Source: Micromonospora inyonensis (GTDB lineage Bacteria; Actinomycetota; Actinomycetes; Mycobacteriales; Micromonosporaceae). From it: a DNA stretch of 64,000 bases. This document shows positions 45,201 to 52,291 of this stretch, piece by piece. Within the stretch, counting starts at the first letter, position 1; every line of letters starts with the position of its first letter. The notes under the pieces were generated by a model. The model ran no database searches and was not told the DNA's origin. It was given only the letters and a program-made list of their open reading frames with translations. Location of the stretch: positions 2,604,001 to 2,668,000 of the forward strand of contig NZ_FMHU01000002.1 of assembly GCF_900091415.1 (NCBI RefSeq). The letters run 5' to 3'. The position numbers and the translations under genes are program-made.

Positions 45201-48200
45201 CAACTGCCGCAGCTGTTCCCGCTGCCGTGTTGTGGTGGCGATGTGGCCGGCGTGCTGGTCGAACAGCGCCCGGGCCTCGCCCGGGTCGCGCACCCGCCGG
45301 CTGCCCGCAGCGGGTTGGGGTTGGGGTTGGGGTTGGGGTTGGGGTTGGTCGGGTTGCGGCGAGGCGGGCGTGGTGGGTGGCTCGTCGGCCGGGTGATGGA
45401 GGGTGTCGCCGGCGTGAACAGTGCCGGCGTCGGTGCGGGCCACCGCCGGGGAGGGCGCGAGGGATGGCTGCCAGTCCATGTCCGGCTCCTGGTAGGTGGC
45501 CCAGTCGCCGGGGTTCCCGCCCTCGCCGGCCCAGTCGCCGAGGTTCCCGCCGTCGCTGGCCTGATCGTCGATGCCCGGCTGGTCGAAGTCGGTGGACATC
45601 GCCGCACCGTGCCCGTCGGTCACGCCCATGCCGGGTACCGGCCACCCCGGTTCCGCCCACCCCGCCGGCCAGGACGACGCGGTGGGGGCGTCCGGGTCGT
45701 CCAACGGCCCGGGCAGCCCTGGCAGACCCGTGCCCGCCGGCGGGGCAGGTGCAGGCCCGGACATCGGCACCGTAGCCCCGTGGTCCAGCCAGGACAGGTC
45801 CTCACCCTGCGGGCGGTCCGGTCCGAGGGCAGGGCCCGGCAGCGGTGCTTGCCGGGGCTGACCCGGATCGCTCACCCCGTACCGCGCCGCCACGCGACCG
45901 CGACCTTCCCGGACCCGCTGCAGCAGACCACGGTCGCGCAATACCCCGATCCGGGCATGCACCGTCGGCTGCAGTGTGAATGTCGCCTCGGCGAGGTCTG
46001 ACCCGCTGGCGGTGATGATCCCGTTGTCATCCATCCGGTCGATCAGGGCCTTCCACAACTGCCGCAGCTGTTCCCGCTGCCGTGTTGTGGTGGCGATGTG
46101 GCCGGCGTGCTGGTCGAACAGCGCCCGGGCCTCGCCCGGGTCGCGCAGCCATCGGCTGCCTTCGGGAGGGGCCGGCAGTGGTGCTTGCCGGGGCTGACCC
46201 GGATCGCTCACCCCGTACCGCGCCGCCCCGCCACCGTGTGCTTCCTGCACCAGCTGCAGCAGAGCACTGCCGCGCAATGCCCCGATCCGGTCATGCACCG
46301 TCGGCCGCGGTGTGAATGTCGCCTCGGCGAGGTCTGGCTCGCTGGCGGTGATGATCCCGTTGTCGTCCATCCGGTCGATCAGGGCGTTCCACAACTGCCG
46401 CAGCTGTTCCCGCTGCCGTGTTGTGGTGGCGATGTGGCCGGCGTGCTGGTCGAACAGCGCCCGGGCCCCGCCCGGGTCGCGCAGCCACTGGCTGCCTTCG
46501 GGAGGGGCCGGCAGTGGTGCTTGCCGGGGCTGACCCGGATCGCTCACCCCGTACCGCGCCGCCCCGCCACCGCGACCTTCCTGGACCAGCTGCAGCAGAG
46601 CACTGCCGCGCAATACCCCGATCCGGGCATGCACCGTCTGCCGCGGTGTGAATGTCGCCTCGGCGAGGTCTGGCTCGCTGGCGGTGATGATCCCGTTGTC
46701 GTCCATCCGGTCGATCAGGGCGTTCCACAACTGCCGCAGCTGTTCCCGCTGCCGTGTTGTGGTGGCGATGTGGCCGGCGTGCTGGTCGAACAGCGCCCGG
46801 GCCCCGCCCGGGTCGCGCACCCACTGGCTGCCCTCGGGAGGGGCCGGCAGTGGTGCTTGCCGGGGCTGACCCGGATCGCTCACCCCGTACCGCGCCGCCC
46901 CGCGACCGCGACCTCCCTGGACCCGCTGCAGCAGACCACGGTCGCGCAATACCCCGATCCGGTCACGCACCGTCCGCTGCGGTGTGGATGTCGCCTCGGC
47001 GAGGTCTGACTCGCTGGCGGTGATGATCCCGTTGTCGTCCATACGGTCGATCAGGGTGTTCCACAACTGCCGCAGCTGTTCCGGCTGCGGTGTTGTGGTG
47101 GCGATGTGGTCGGCGTGCTGGTCGAACAGCGTCCGGGCCCTATCCGGGTCGCGCACCCATCGGCTGCCCGCAGTGGGTTGGGGTTGGTCGGGGTGGAGTG
47201 GGGCGGGGGTGGTGGGTGGCTCGTCGGCCGGGTGATGGAGGGTGTCGCCGGCGTGGACAGTGCCGGCGTCGGTGCGGGCCACCGCCGGGGAGGGCGCGAG
47301 GTATGGCTGCCAGTCCATGTCCGGCCCCTGGTAGGTGGCCCAGTCGCCGAGGTTCCCGCCGTCGCTGGCCTGATCGTCGGTGCTCGGCTGGTCGAAGTCG
47401 GTGGACATCGCCGCACCGTGCCCGTCGGTCACGCCCATGCCGGGTACCGGCCACCCCGGTTCCGCCCACCCCGCCGGCCAGGACGACGCGGCCGGCCCTG
47501 CCGGCCAGGACGATGCGGTGGGTGCGTCCGGGTCGTCCAACGGCCCGGGCAGCCCTGGCAGACCCGTGCCCGCCGGCGGGGCAGGTGCAGGCCCGGACAT
47601 CGGCAGCGTATCCCAGTGGTCCAGCCAGGACAGGTCCTCACCCTGCGGGTGGTCCGGTCCGAGGGCAGGGCCCGGCACCGGCAACTGCGCCCCTGGATCC
47701 CGCGACGGGCCCCACACCCACTGGGCGGCGGACACCGGGCCAGGACCAGACGGGTCGCCGCCTTCCGCTGGATCGGGCGACTGCCCGCCTGAGGTGTTGC
47801 CGGCCCACCGGTGCCGGCCGCCAGCGGCGGCGAAGTCCTCCTGATCCGGCCAGCGCACGCCGGGTTCCTGACCGTTCTCGACGATGTCCGCGGTCCGTAC
47901 CGCCTCCACCAGATCCGGCCCGAACAACTCCACCGAACCATCCGAGAACAACACCGACCGCACCGGCTCGTCCCCGTGTGGCCGCAGCTCGCCGGGTATC
48001 TGGTCCACCTCGTGCGTGGACGACATCAACCGCCGGGCACGGAGCTGGGTGCGCAACCATCCACCGAAGGAGGTGGCCTGCCCCGGTCCCCGCCATGCCC
48101 CGTCGCACCAGACCAGCAAGATGTCAGGTATGCCGCCGCCCCGCTGTCGCGCCTGCGCGACGGCGTGTTGCCAGGCGGGCGAGGCGGTGATCATCCGGAG

Positions 48201-51113
48201 GAACAAGGCCTGACGCACCGGATCGTCGGCCAGCCGCTCGGCCAGGTTCCGGTGCCCGGCGATGGTGAACCATCCCTCCACCGACGGCAGCGCCTGCGCC
48301 GCCGTGCGATCCGCCGCCGCGTCCAGATCCGCCACCACCGGGTCGGCGAAGTACACACCGCTGAACGTGTCCGCCATGACGACATCCCTGGACACCTCGA
48401 ACAGCCGCGGCAGGACCCCGTCCGGCGACGCCGCCTGGATACCGAGGTCCGCAGCGAGCCGGCGCAGCTGAGCGTCGCTGGCACGGCCGTAGCCGCCGCT
48501 GGCGAGATCGTGGATTCGTTCCACGGCCGGCCCAGTCGCCGCGACGGCCCGCTCGCCGAGACCGCCAGAGCCGGCACTGATCGACTCGTCCAGCAACGAC
48601 ACACCACTGATCGAACCCGAGTCCCTGAAACCGGTCGAATCCGTGTCCCGGGAGCCGAGATCGGGGCTGAACACTCCACCGCTTGCCACAGACACGTCAC
48701 TGACCGACGCCGTATCACCGACGCTGACGACGTCGACGATCGACATGCCACCGACACGGGAGCTGACACCACCCGGCACCGTACCGAGGGCCCCGACCAC
48801 ATCCGCCGTCCCGGGCGTCACGCTCCCGCCGGCCGACACGAGCACCTTGTGGTACCCGTCCACCCACTCCCGCTGGAACGAGGTGACCAACGCCGCATGA
48901 CCGGCCGGATCGACACCGTAGCGGCGGGCCAACGCGGTGAACTGGGCCTGCGCCAGACCAGCCGCCGCCGCGGTGTGCCGCTCGGACATCACCGGCACCG
49001 TCGGCCCGCCGACACGCCCGCCTTCCTCGACATCGACCGTAGCCACACCGGCGGCCGCCCCGGTGACACCGGGGACCGTCACGGCCGAGAAACGGGCGGA
49101 CAGGTCGGTAACCGCCTGCCGGACCACCCTCGCCACGGCACTGACCTGCCCGGCGTCGGGACCGGCCACCACACCCGGCAGCACGGCAGGGGCACCGAGG
49201 ATCACATCGACCCCACGGTCCACCTGGCTCCACACGCCGCCCTCGACCGCCCTGAGCACGCCAGCGGACGGCACCACCGCCCCAGCGCCCCCCGACACGC
49301 CAGCGCCTGTCGGCGTGCCGGGGCCTGTGGGTAGGCCGGCGGCGAGGTACTGGCCGATGTGGTGTTGAACGGCCAGGTGCGCGAGCGAGCGCAGCGCCTG
49401 CCGGTCGAACTCCGCCGGCAGCCCGGCGATCACCTGCCGCGCCCGCACCTCGGCCGGGATCCGCCCACCGGAGAACGCCAACGCCTCGACCACCCGGGCC
49501 ACCGCCCGCTGCCGGACACCCGTCAGATACCCCTCGGTCAACGCGGCAGCGGGCAGACCGACCGCGGACAGGAAAGCCGCAACAGCCCGATCACCCCGCC
49601 GGGCGTCGACCCACCCGGCGAACACCCGCTCAACCGACACGGGAAGCGCGGCCAGGAACTGCCGCGCCTGCCCCATCCCGGCCAGCAGTCCACCATAGTG
49701 GTCCACCAGTTCCCGCTGGAACCGCTGCCACTGCTCCACCACCAGCGCACCGGCGACCGCTACCCACTCCGGCACGGGCACCACCGGCACCGTCGGCACC
49801 GAGAAGTTCGGCACGGACCACGACGGCACCGGCAGGTCCGGCACCGGCACCAGCGGCACCGAGAAGCTCGGCACGGACCACGACGGCACCGGCAGGTCCG
49901 GCGTCGACCACGCCGGCACGGGCATCGGTTCAGGCGCCGCAGGCGCCGGTGGCGACAGCGACGGTGCCGACACCAGCGGGACGGGCACCGGGGCCGGCCC
50001 GCCAGAGCCCGCACCCGCCGGATCGTCGACCTCCGGCTGATACGTGGACGGTGCCGGAGTGACCGGAGCGACCGGCCTGCCGTCGGCGGTGAAACCGGTA
50101 CCGGCGGGCATGTTCCACCGGGACCGGGTCGGATTGAACCCCAAACCGACAGCCACGCGACGCGCAGCGGCCCCCGCCCCGGACGCGCCCAACTCACCCG
50201 ACCCCGACAACGCCCCGGAAATCACGGCCATACCGAGACCACCGGGGTCGTAGGTCCCGTCGACGATGTAGCTGGCGGCGACGTCGCCGACCACCTCCAG
50301 GCCGACCTCCGACACCGGCACCATCATCAGGCTGGTCAGCAGGTTACGCGTGGCATCCGACACTTCGAACTTCGCCAGAGCACCACCCACGACCCCGGCG
50401 AACCGGCCCAACGCCGGCCCGGCCGCCGTGGTCACACCCGCCACCGCCAACCCGTACAACGCCTGCTTACCGACCTGCGCCCAGTCGACCCCCGGCATCA
50501 GACCATCAGCCAGCATGCTGATCTGCGCCAACAACGACGACCCCGGCATGAACAACATCTGGATCGCCGTGCTGCTCGCCGCCGCCCGCACCATCGACGA
50601 CCGCAGGATCGTCTGGATGATCGTCCGGGTCTTCACGATGTGCGCCGCCGCCTCCACCGGCAGGACAAACGCCATCGCGAACGCGACCGCCAACTCCGTC
50701 ATCATGAAGACGAACATGACCAGCGCCTGACGATCCGTCAGCTCCATCTGGTTCAGGAAGCCCCGCATCGCCTGGGCCGCGTTCACCTTCAGATCGGCGA
50801 CCCCGTCCAACAACTCCACGAACGGAGCCGTCTGCGCCACGAACCGGTCGTAGACCTCACCCTCCCCCGCCGCCCGAACCGCCTTGATCGTCTGGGCCAG
50901 CTCCGGAACCAACAGGGTCCGCACCCGATCCGCCAGCACCTCCAACGCGTTCAGGTCGTACGCCAACACCGGCAGATTCGACCGGTGCAACCGCATCCCG
51001 GTGAACGCCTCCAGGGCCTGCTTCGACGACTCACTGAGACCCACGGAAGGAACCGCGGCCTCCGCCACCGCCAACGCCCCCTCCCCACCCCCACCAGGGG
51101 CACTCAATGCCAA
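39297..51113 (-). CDS. giant 3938-residue protein with 14 tandem winged-helix modules
   Basis: The frame begins with TTG at 51113, preceded directly by an in-frame TGA. Residues 1-330 are helical and hydrophobic around 127-160 (FVFMMTELAVAFAMAFVLP), resembling leader regions of actinomycete CpnT/WXG100-like giant proteins. Residues 380-470 are Pro/Ser/Val repeats. Residues ~650-850 are paralogous to the second giant. Residues ~940-1070 contain a His/Cys pair (FTIAGHRN; ILLVWCDGAW) that could be a caspase-like or 'lonely Cys' domain. From about 1317 to the end, 14 modules of ~112 residues occur in clusters of 4, 3, 2, 3 and 2, split by Pro/Gly-rich linkers. The last residues are out of the normal linker frame at the transposon boundary, so any C-terminal toxin domain is lost. 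The start is uncertain. Confidence 0.8.
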   Translation of the reverse strand: MALSAPGGGGEGALAVAEAAVPSVGLSESSKQALEAFTGMRLHRSNLPVLAYDLNALEVLADRVRTLLVPELAQTIKAVRAAGEGEVYDRFVAQTAPFVELLDGVADLKVNAAQAMRGFLNQMELTDRQALVMFVFMMTELAVAFAMAFVLPVEAAAHIVKTRTIIQTILRSSMVRAAASSTAIQMLFMPGSSLLAQISMLADGLMPGVDWAQVGKQALYGLAVAGVTTAAGPALGRFAGVVGGALAKFEVSDATRNLLTSLMMVPVSEVGLEVVGDVAASYIVDGTYDPGGLGMAVISGALSGSGELGASGAGAAARRVAVGLGFNPTRSRWNMPAGTGFTADGRPVAPVTPAPSTYQPEVDDPAGAGSGGPAPVPVPLVSAPSLSPPAPAAPEPMPVPAWSTPDLPVPSWSVPSFSVPLVPVPDLPVPSWSVPNFSVPTVPVVPVPEWVAVAGALVVEQWQRFQRELVDHYGGLLAGMGQARQFLAALPVSVERVFAGWVDARRGDRAVAAFLSAVGLPAAALTEGYLTGVRQRAVARVVEALAFSGGRIPAEVRARQVIAGLPAEFDRQALRSLAHLAVQHHIGQYLAAGLPTGPGTPTGAGVSGGAGAVVPSAGVLRAVEGGVWSQVDRGVDVILGAPAVLPGVVAGPDAGQVSAVARVVRQAVTDLSARFSAVTVPGVTGAAAGVATVDVEEGGRVGGPTVPVMSERHTAAAAGLAQAQFTALARRYGVDPAGHAALVTSFQREWVDGYHKVLVSAGGSVTPGTADVVGALGTVPGGVSSRVGGMSIVDVVSVGDTASVSDVSVASGGVFSPDLGSRDTDSTGFRDSGSISGVSLLDESISAGSGGLGERAVAATGPAVERIHDLASGGYGRASDAQLRRLAADLGIQAASPDGVLPRLFEVSRDVVMADTFSGVYFADPVVADLDAAADRTAAQALPSVEGWFTIAGHRNLAERLADDPVRQALFLRMITASPAWQHAVAQARQRGGGIPDILLVWCDGAWRGPGQATSFGGWLRTQLRARRLMSSTHEVDQIPGELRPHGDEPVRSVLFSDGSVELFGPDLVEAVRTADIVENGQEPGVRWPDQEDFAAAGGRHRWAGNTSGGQSPDPAEGGDPSGPGPVSAAQWVWGPSRDPGAQLPVPGPALGPDHPQGEDLSWLDHWDTLPMSGPAPAPPAGTGLPGLPGPLDDPDAPTASSWPAGPAASSWPAGWAEPGWPVPGMGVTDGHGAAMSTDFDQPSTDDQASDGGNLGDWATYQGPDMDWQPYLAPSPAVARTDAGTVHAGDTLHHPADEPPTTPAPLHPDQPQPTAGSRWVRDPDRARTLFDQHADHIATTTPQPEQLRQLWNTLIDRMDDNGIITASESDLAEATSTPQRTVRDRIGVLRDRGLLQRVQGGRGRGAARYGVSDPGQPRQAPLPAPPEGSQWVRDPGGARALFDQHAGHIATTTRQREQLRQLWNALIDRMDDNGIITASEPDLAEATFTPRQTVHARIGVLRGSALLQLVQEGRGGGAARYGVSDPGQPRQAPLPAPPEGSQWLRDPGGARALFDQHAGHIATTTRQREQLRQLWNALIDRMDDNGIITASEPDLAEATFTPRPTVHDRIGALRGSALLQLVQEAHGGGAARYGVSDPGQPRQAPLPAPPEGSRWLRDPGEARALFDQHAGHIATTTRQREQLRQLWKALIDRMDDNGIITASGSDLAEATFTLQPTVHARIGVLRDRGLLQRVREGRGRVAARYGVSDPGQPRQAPLPGPALGPDRPQGEDLSWLDHGATVPMSGPAPAPPAGTGLPGLPGPLDDPDAPTASSWPAGWAEPGWPVPGMGVTDGHGAAMSTDFDQPGIDDQASDGGNLGDWAGEGGNPGDWATYQEPDMDWQPSLAPSPAVARTDAGTVHAGDTLHHPADEPPTTPASPQPDQPQPQPQPQPQPAAGSRRVRDPGEARALFDQHAGHIATTTRQREQLRQLWNALIDRMDDNGIITASGSALAEATSAPQPTVHDRIGVLRDRGLLQRVQESHGRGAARYGVSDPGQPRQAPLPALPEGSQWLRDPGGARALFDQHAGHIATTTRQREPLRQLWNALIDRMDDNGIITASGPALAEATSTPPRTVHHRIGVLRDRGLLRLVQEGHAGGAARYGVSDPGQPQQAPLPALPAGSRWVRDPEGARALFDQHAGHIATTTQQREQLRQLWKALIDRMDDNGIITASESTLAEATSTPQTTVHDRIGALRGSGLLRLVREGHAGGAARYRVSDPGQPRQAPVPGPALGPDRPQGEDLSWLDHGGTLPMSGPVPAPPAGTGLPGLSGLPGLSGLPGLSGLPGPPDDPYAPTASPWPTGPAAPAWPTGWAEPAGPVPGTGVTDGHGAAMSTDFGQPSTDNQAGDGSGNPGDWATYQEPDMDWQPSLAPSPAVTRTDDGTLHTGDTLHHPAYEPPTTLAPLHPDQPQPQPAAGSRRVRDPGEARALFDQHADHIATTTRQREQLRQLWNTLIDRMDDNGIITASEPALAEATSTPRRTVHDRIGALRGSALLQLVQKGHGRGAARYRVSDPGQPQQAPLPALPAGSRWVRDPDEARTLFDQHASHIATTTQQREQLRQLWNALIDHMDDDGTITASESALAEATSTPKQTVHHRIGVLRGSGLLRLVRESHAGGAARYRVSDPGQPRQAPLPGPALGPDHPQGEDLSWLDHGGTLPMSGPVPASSAGTGLPGLSGLPGPLDDPDAPTASSWPAGPAASSWPAGWAEPAGPVPGIGVTDGHGAAMSTDFGQPSTDNQAGDGSGNPGDWATYPVDPADLLGVDPADLLVLLDPLHPAWVGPPTAVDMEPDPGPQPMDPPRPQAPPGPTSWSQPSGDQPSQFPGTQSFPPGPGMQDPAPQLPMPGPAPAPSAGTGLPGLPGPPDDPDAPTASSWPAGPAASSWPAGWAEPAGPVPGTGVTDGHGAAMSTDFGQPSTDNQAGDGSGNPGDWATYPVDPADLLGVDPADLLGVDPADLLVLLDPLHPAWVGPPTAVDTEPDPGPQPMDPPRPQAPPGPTSWSQPSGDQPSQSPGTQSFPPGPGMQDPAPQSPMPGPAPAPSAGTGLPGLPGPPDDPDAPTASSWPAGPAASSWPAGWAEPAGPVPGTGVTDGHRAAMSTDFDQPSTDNQAGDGSGNLGDWATYQEPDMDWQPSLAPSPAVTRTDAGTLHTGDTLHHPADEPPTTPAPLHPDQPQPTAGSRWVRDPGGARALFDQHADHIATTTRQREQLRQLWNTLIDHMDDDGIITASVSALAEATFTPRQTVHDRIGALRGSALLQLVQEGHAGGAARYRVSDPGQPQQAPLPALPEGSRWVRDPDRARTLFDQHASHIATTTQQPEQLRQLWNALIDHMDDDGIITASVSALAEATTTPRPTVHRRIGALRGSALLQLVQEGHAGGAARYRVSDPGQPQQAPLPALPEGSRWVRDPDRARTLFDQHASHIATTTRQPEQLRQLWNALIDRMNDDGIITASESDLAKATTTPRPTMHRRIGALRGSGLLRLVREGHAGGAARYGVSDPGQPQQAPLPGPALGPDHPQGEDLSWLDHWDTVPMSGPAPAPPAGTGLPGLPGPLDDPDAPTASSWQAGWTEPGWPDPDSDVTTHGAAMSTDPGQPRNQADESSGNLDDWATHQGPDMDWQPSPAVTRTDAGTLHASDTPHHPADEPPTTAPLHPDQPQPQPTADSQWVRDPDDARTLFDQHAGHNAPATRQREQLRKLWNALIDHMNDDGTITVTESDLAKATSTPQRTVHDRIGVLRDRGLLQLVQEANGGGAARYRVSDPGPPQQAPLPALPAGSQWARDRNDARTLFDQHAGHNAPATRQRDQLRKLWNALIDRMNDDGLITVTESDLAAATSTPQRTVHDRIGALRDRGLLQLVQEANGGGAARYRVSDPGSAPASIGAGPCPRTGPARRVVRICPG
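41640..43100 (-). repeat. near-identical ~540-560 bp tandem duplications in the giant-gene linker
   Basis: The linker landmark tgattgtcggtgctcggctg recurs at 41678, 42240 and 42780, spacing 562 and 540 bp, with nearly identical sequence between. The 21-24 bp unit encoding VDPADLLG is present in different numbers in the copies, which accounts for the length difference. This indicates recent unequal crossing-over or replication slippage. Confidence 0.8.
45312..45348 (+). repeat. GGTTGG hexanucleotide run (G-quadruplex prone)
   Basis: Successive ggttgg units on the plus strand encode a Pro-Gln run (PQPQPQPQPQP) on the minus strand. Shorter runs of the same unit occur in equivalent linkers near 40022, 41468, 43761 and 47174, so unit number varies between linkers. 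Confidence 0.75.
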
Positions 51114-51427
51114 TCACCCAGCAGCGCACCACCGCCTCGGCCGTCGGCCATCTCGTTCCCACGCGAAGCAGCCCCGCGCACCGCCACTCATGTCCGCAAC
51201 CAGCTCGGAACCGATGGCCTCCGTTTCACCCAGACACAACGACAGAGGCCCACCGCCTCGCCCTGAAATCCAGGGCCGCACACACCTCGACCAACAGCTC
51301 CTCATCACTCAACGCGCTCATCCCACCACCCCCCCGTTACCCCACGACTGAATCCTGGCAGTGGGTTCACCACCCGGGACTGCGTAGGATTTCGGCCCTG
51401 TCTCACATTCGGTGGTGACGGAGAGTC
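51114..51427 (-). other. region upstream of the giant gene with short coding-like frames
   Basis: An ATG near 51314 opens a 31-residue frame (MSALSDEELLVEVCAALDFR) that ends at TGA. A different frame continues (TEAIGSELVADMSGGARGCF) to a TGA at 51114-51116, exactly abutting the giant's TTG and in its frame. This may be a decayed upstream gene or a damaged N-terminus of the giant. No promoter was recognised. Confidence 0.4.
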
Positions 51428-51560
51428 GTGGGGGTCGTTGACACTGGCGTGAAGGATGTCGATGAGCTTGCGCGGACGGTGTTTTCGGGTCTTTCTCCGC
51501 TGGTCGTAGCGGACGTGGCGACGAGGGCGAGCGGATCGTGGTGCGGGGTCGCCGCGATGA
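51428..51560 (+). pseudogene. ISL3-family transposase, N-terminal remnant
   Basis: The plus-strand frame gives KDVDELARTVFSGLSPLVVA DV and, after a one-base slip, DEGERIVVRG. This is the standard ISL3 N-terminus (VFSGLSPLVIEDV...DEGxxIxVR). It is cut off directly before the first CRISPR repeat, so the array's leader side has been replaced by IS sequence. Confidence 0.65.
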
Positions 51561-51566
51561 CGGACG

Positions 51567-51760
51567 CTGCTCCCCGCGCATGCGGGGGTGATCCAGACTG
51601 CACCGCGCGGCGGGCCGGACCGGTGTCCCTGCTCCCCGCGCATGCGGGGGTGATCCCAGCGCACACCTGTCCGTGGTCGGGATGTCCGGCTGCTCCCCGC
51701 GCATGCGGGGGTGATCCCGTGTTGCGGGTGGCCGGGCCTCGGCCGGGTAACTGCTCCCTG
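51567..51760 (+). CRISPR. orphan type I-E-like CRISPR mini-array (3 repeats plus partial)
   Basis: Three identical 28-nt repeats lie at 51567-51594, 51629-51656 and 51690-51717. Each begins CTGCTCCCCGCGCATGCGGG and continues GGTGATCC, with the hairpin CCCCGCGCATGCGGGG typical of type I-E. The spacings of 62 and 61 nt give spacers of 33-34 nt. At 51751, 61 nt on, CTGCTCCC begins a fourth repeat that breaks off into the serine-recombinase sequence. No cas genes are in the window. Confidence 0.9.
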
Positions 51761-51764
51761 CGGA

Positions 51765-52291
51765 TCAGGCCGCTGCCGCTGGCCGCCCCGGCGTCATGGC
51801 GAACGACTCGGTCAGTCCGATCCGCGGGGACGCCGCGTCCACAAGGTCGACCTGTTCGCCGGGTTGGGCCGGGATGAGGCCAGGCAGCGCGCTGTACAGG
51901 GTGCTGCGCGAGACGCCGAGCAGCTTGGCGATCGAGGTCATCGTGCGGTTCGGCTCGGCGAGCAGTTGCAGCGCGTACGCGACCTTCTCCGGGGTCATCG
52001 CCGGCGGCCGGCCGAGGCGTTGCCCCCGGGCACGAGCGGCGGCCAGGCCCTCGTTGGTGTTGGCCACGATGATGGTGCGCAGGAACTCGGCCAGCGCGGC
52101 GAAGACGTGGAAGACGAACATCCCGCCAGCGGTGGTGGTGTCGAGCTTCTCGTGTAGGGACTGGAATCCGACGCCGTGGCGCTTGAGCCGGCCGACGATG
52201 CCGATCAGGTCTTCCAGCGAGCGGCCGAGTCGGTCGAGCGAGACGACGGTGAGCACGTCGCCGGGGCGGATGTACTCGAACATTTTGGCTA
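51765..52291 (-). pseudogene. serine recombinase fragment lacking its catalytic Ser
   Basis: About 172 residues beginning AKMFEYIRPGDVLTVVSLDR and LGRSLEDLIGIVGRLKRHG, with an E-helix (AEFLRTIIVANTNEGLAAAR) and a C-terminal HTH (IAKLLGVSRSTLYSALPG). The first ~60 residues with the nucleophile motif are missing, cut at the IS630 boundary. On the other end its stop lies in the broken fourth CRISPR repeat. It is inactive as it stands. Confidence 0.85.

Larger units (their letters stand above)
39390..47170 (-). repeat. 14 tandem ~336-bp winged-helix module repeats with linkers
   Basis: Each module reads about VRDP-ARALFDQHAGHIATTT, then LRQLWNALIDRMDDNGIITA, SxSDLAEATSTPQRTVHDRI, GVLRDRGLLQLVQEG and AARYGVSDPGQP. 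This has the helix-helix-turn-helix-wing order of winged-helix DNA-binding domains. Clusters lie at about 47170-45830 (4), 45300-44300 (3), 43750-43095 (2), 41470-40480 (3) and 40010-39390 (2). DNA identity among copies is high. Confidence 0.85.

Noticed and set aside
51318..51704. Small minus-strand ORFs with repeated DHPRMRGEQ
   Set aside because: The peptide repeats are translations of the CRISPR repeats, not proteins.
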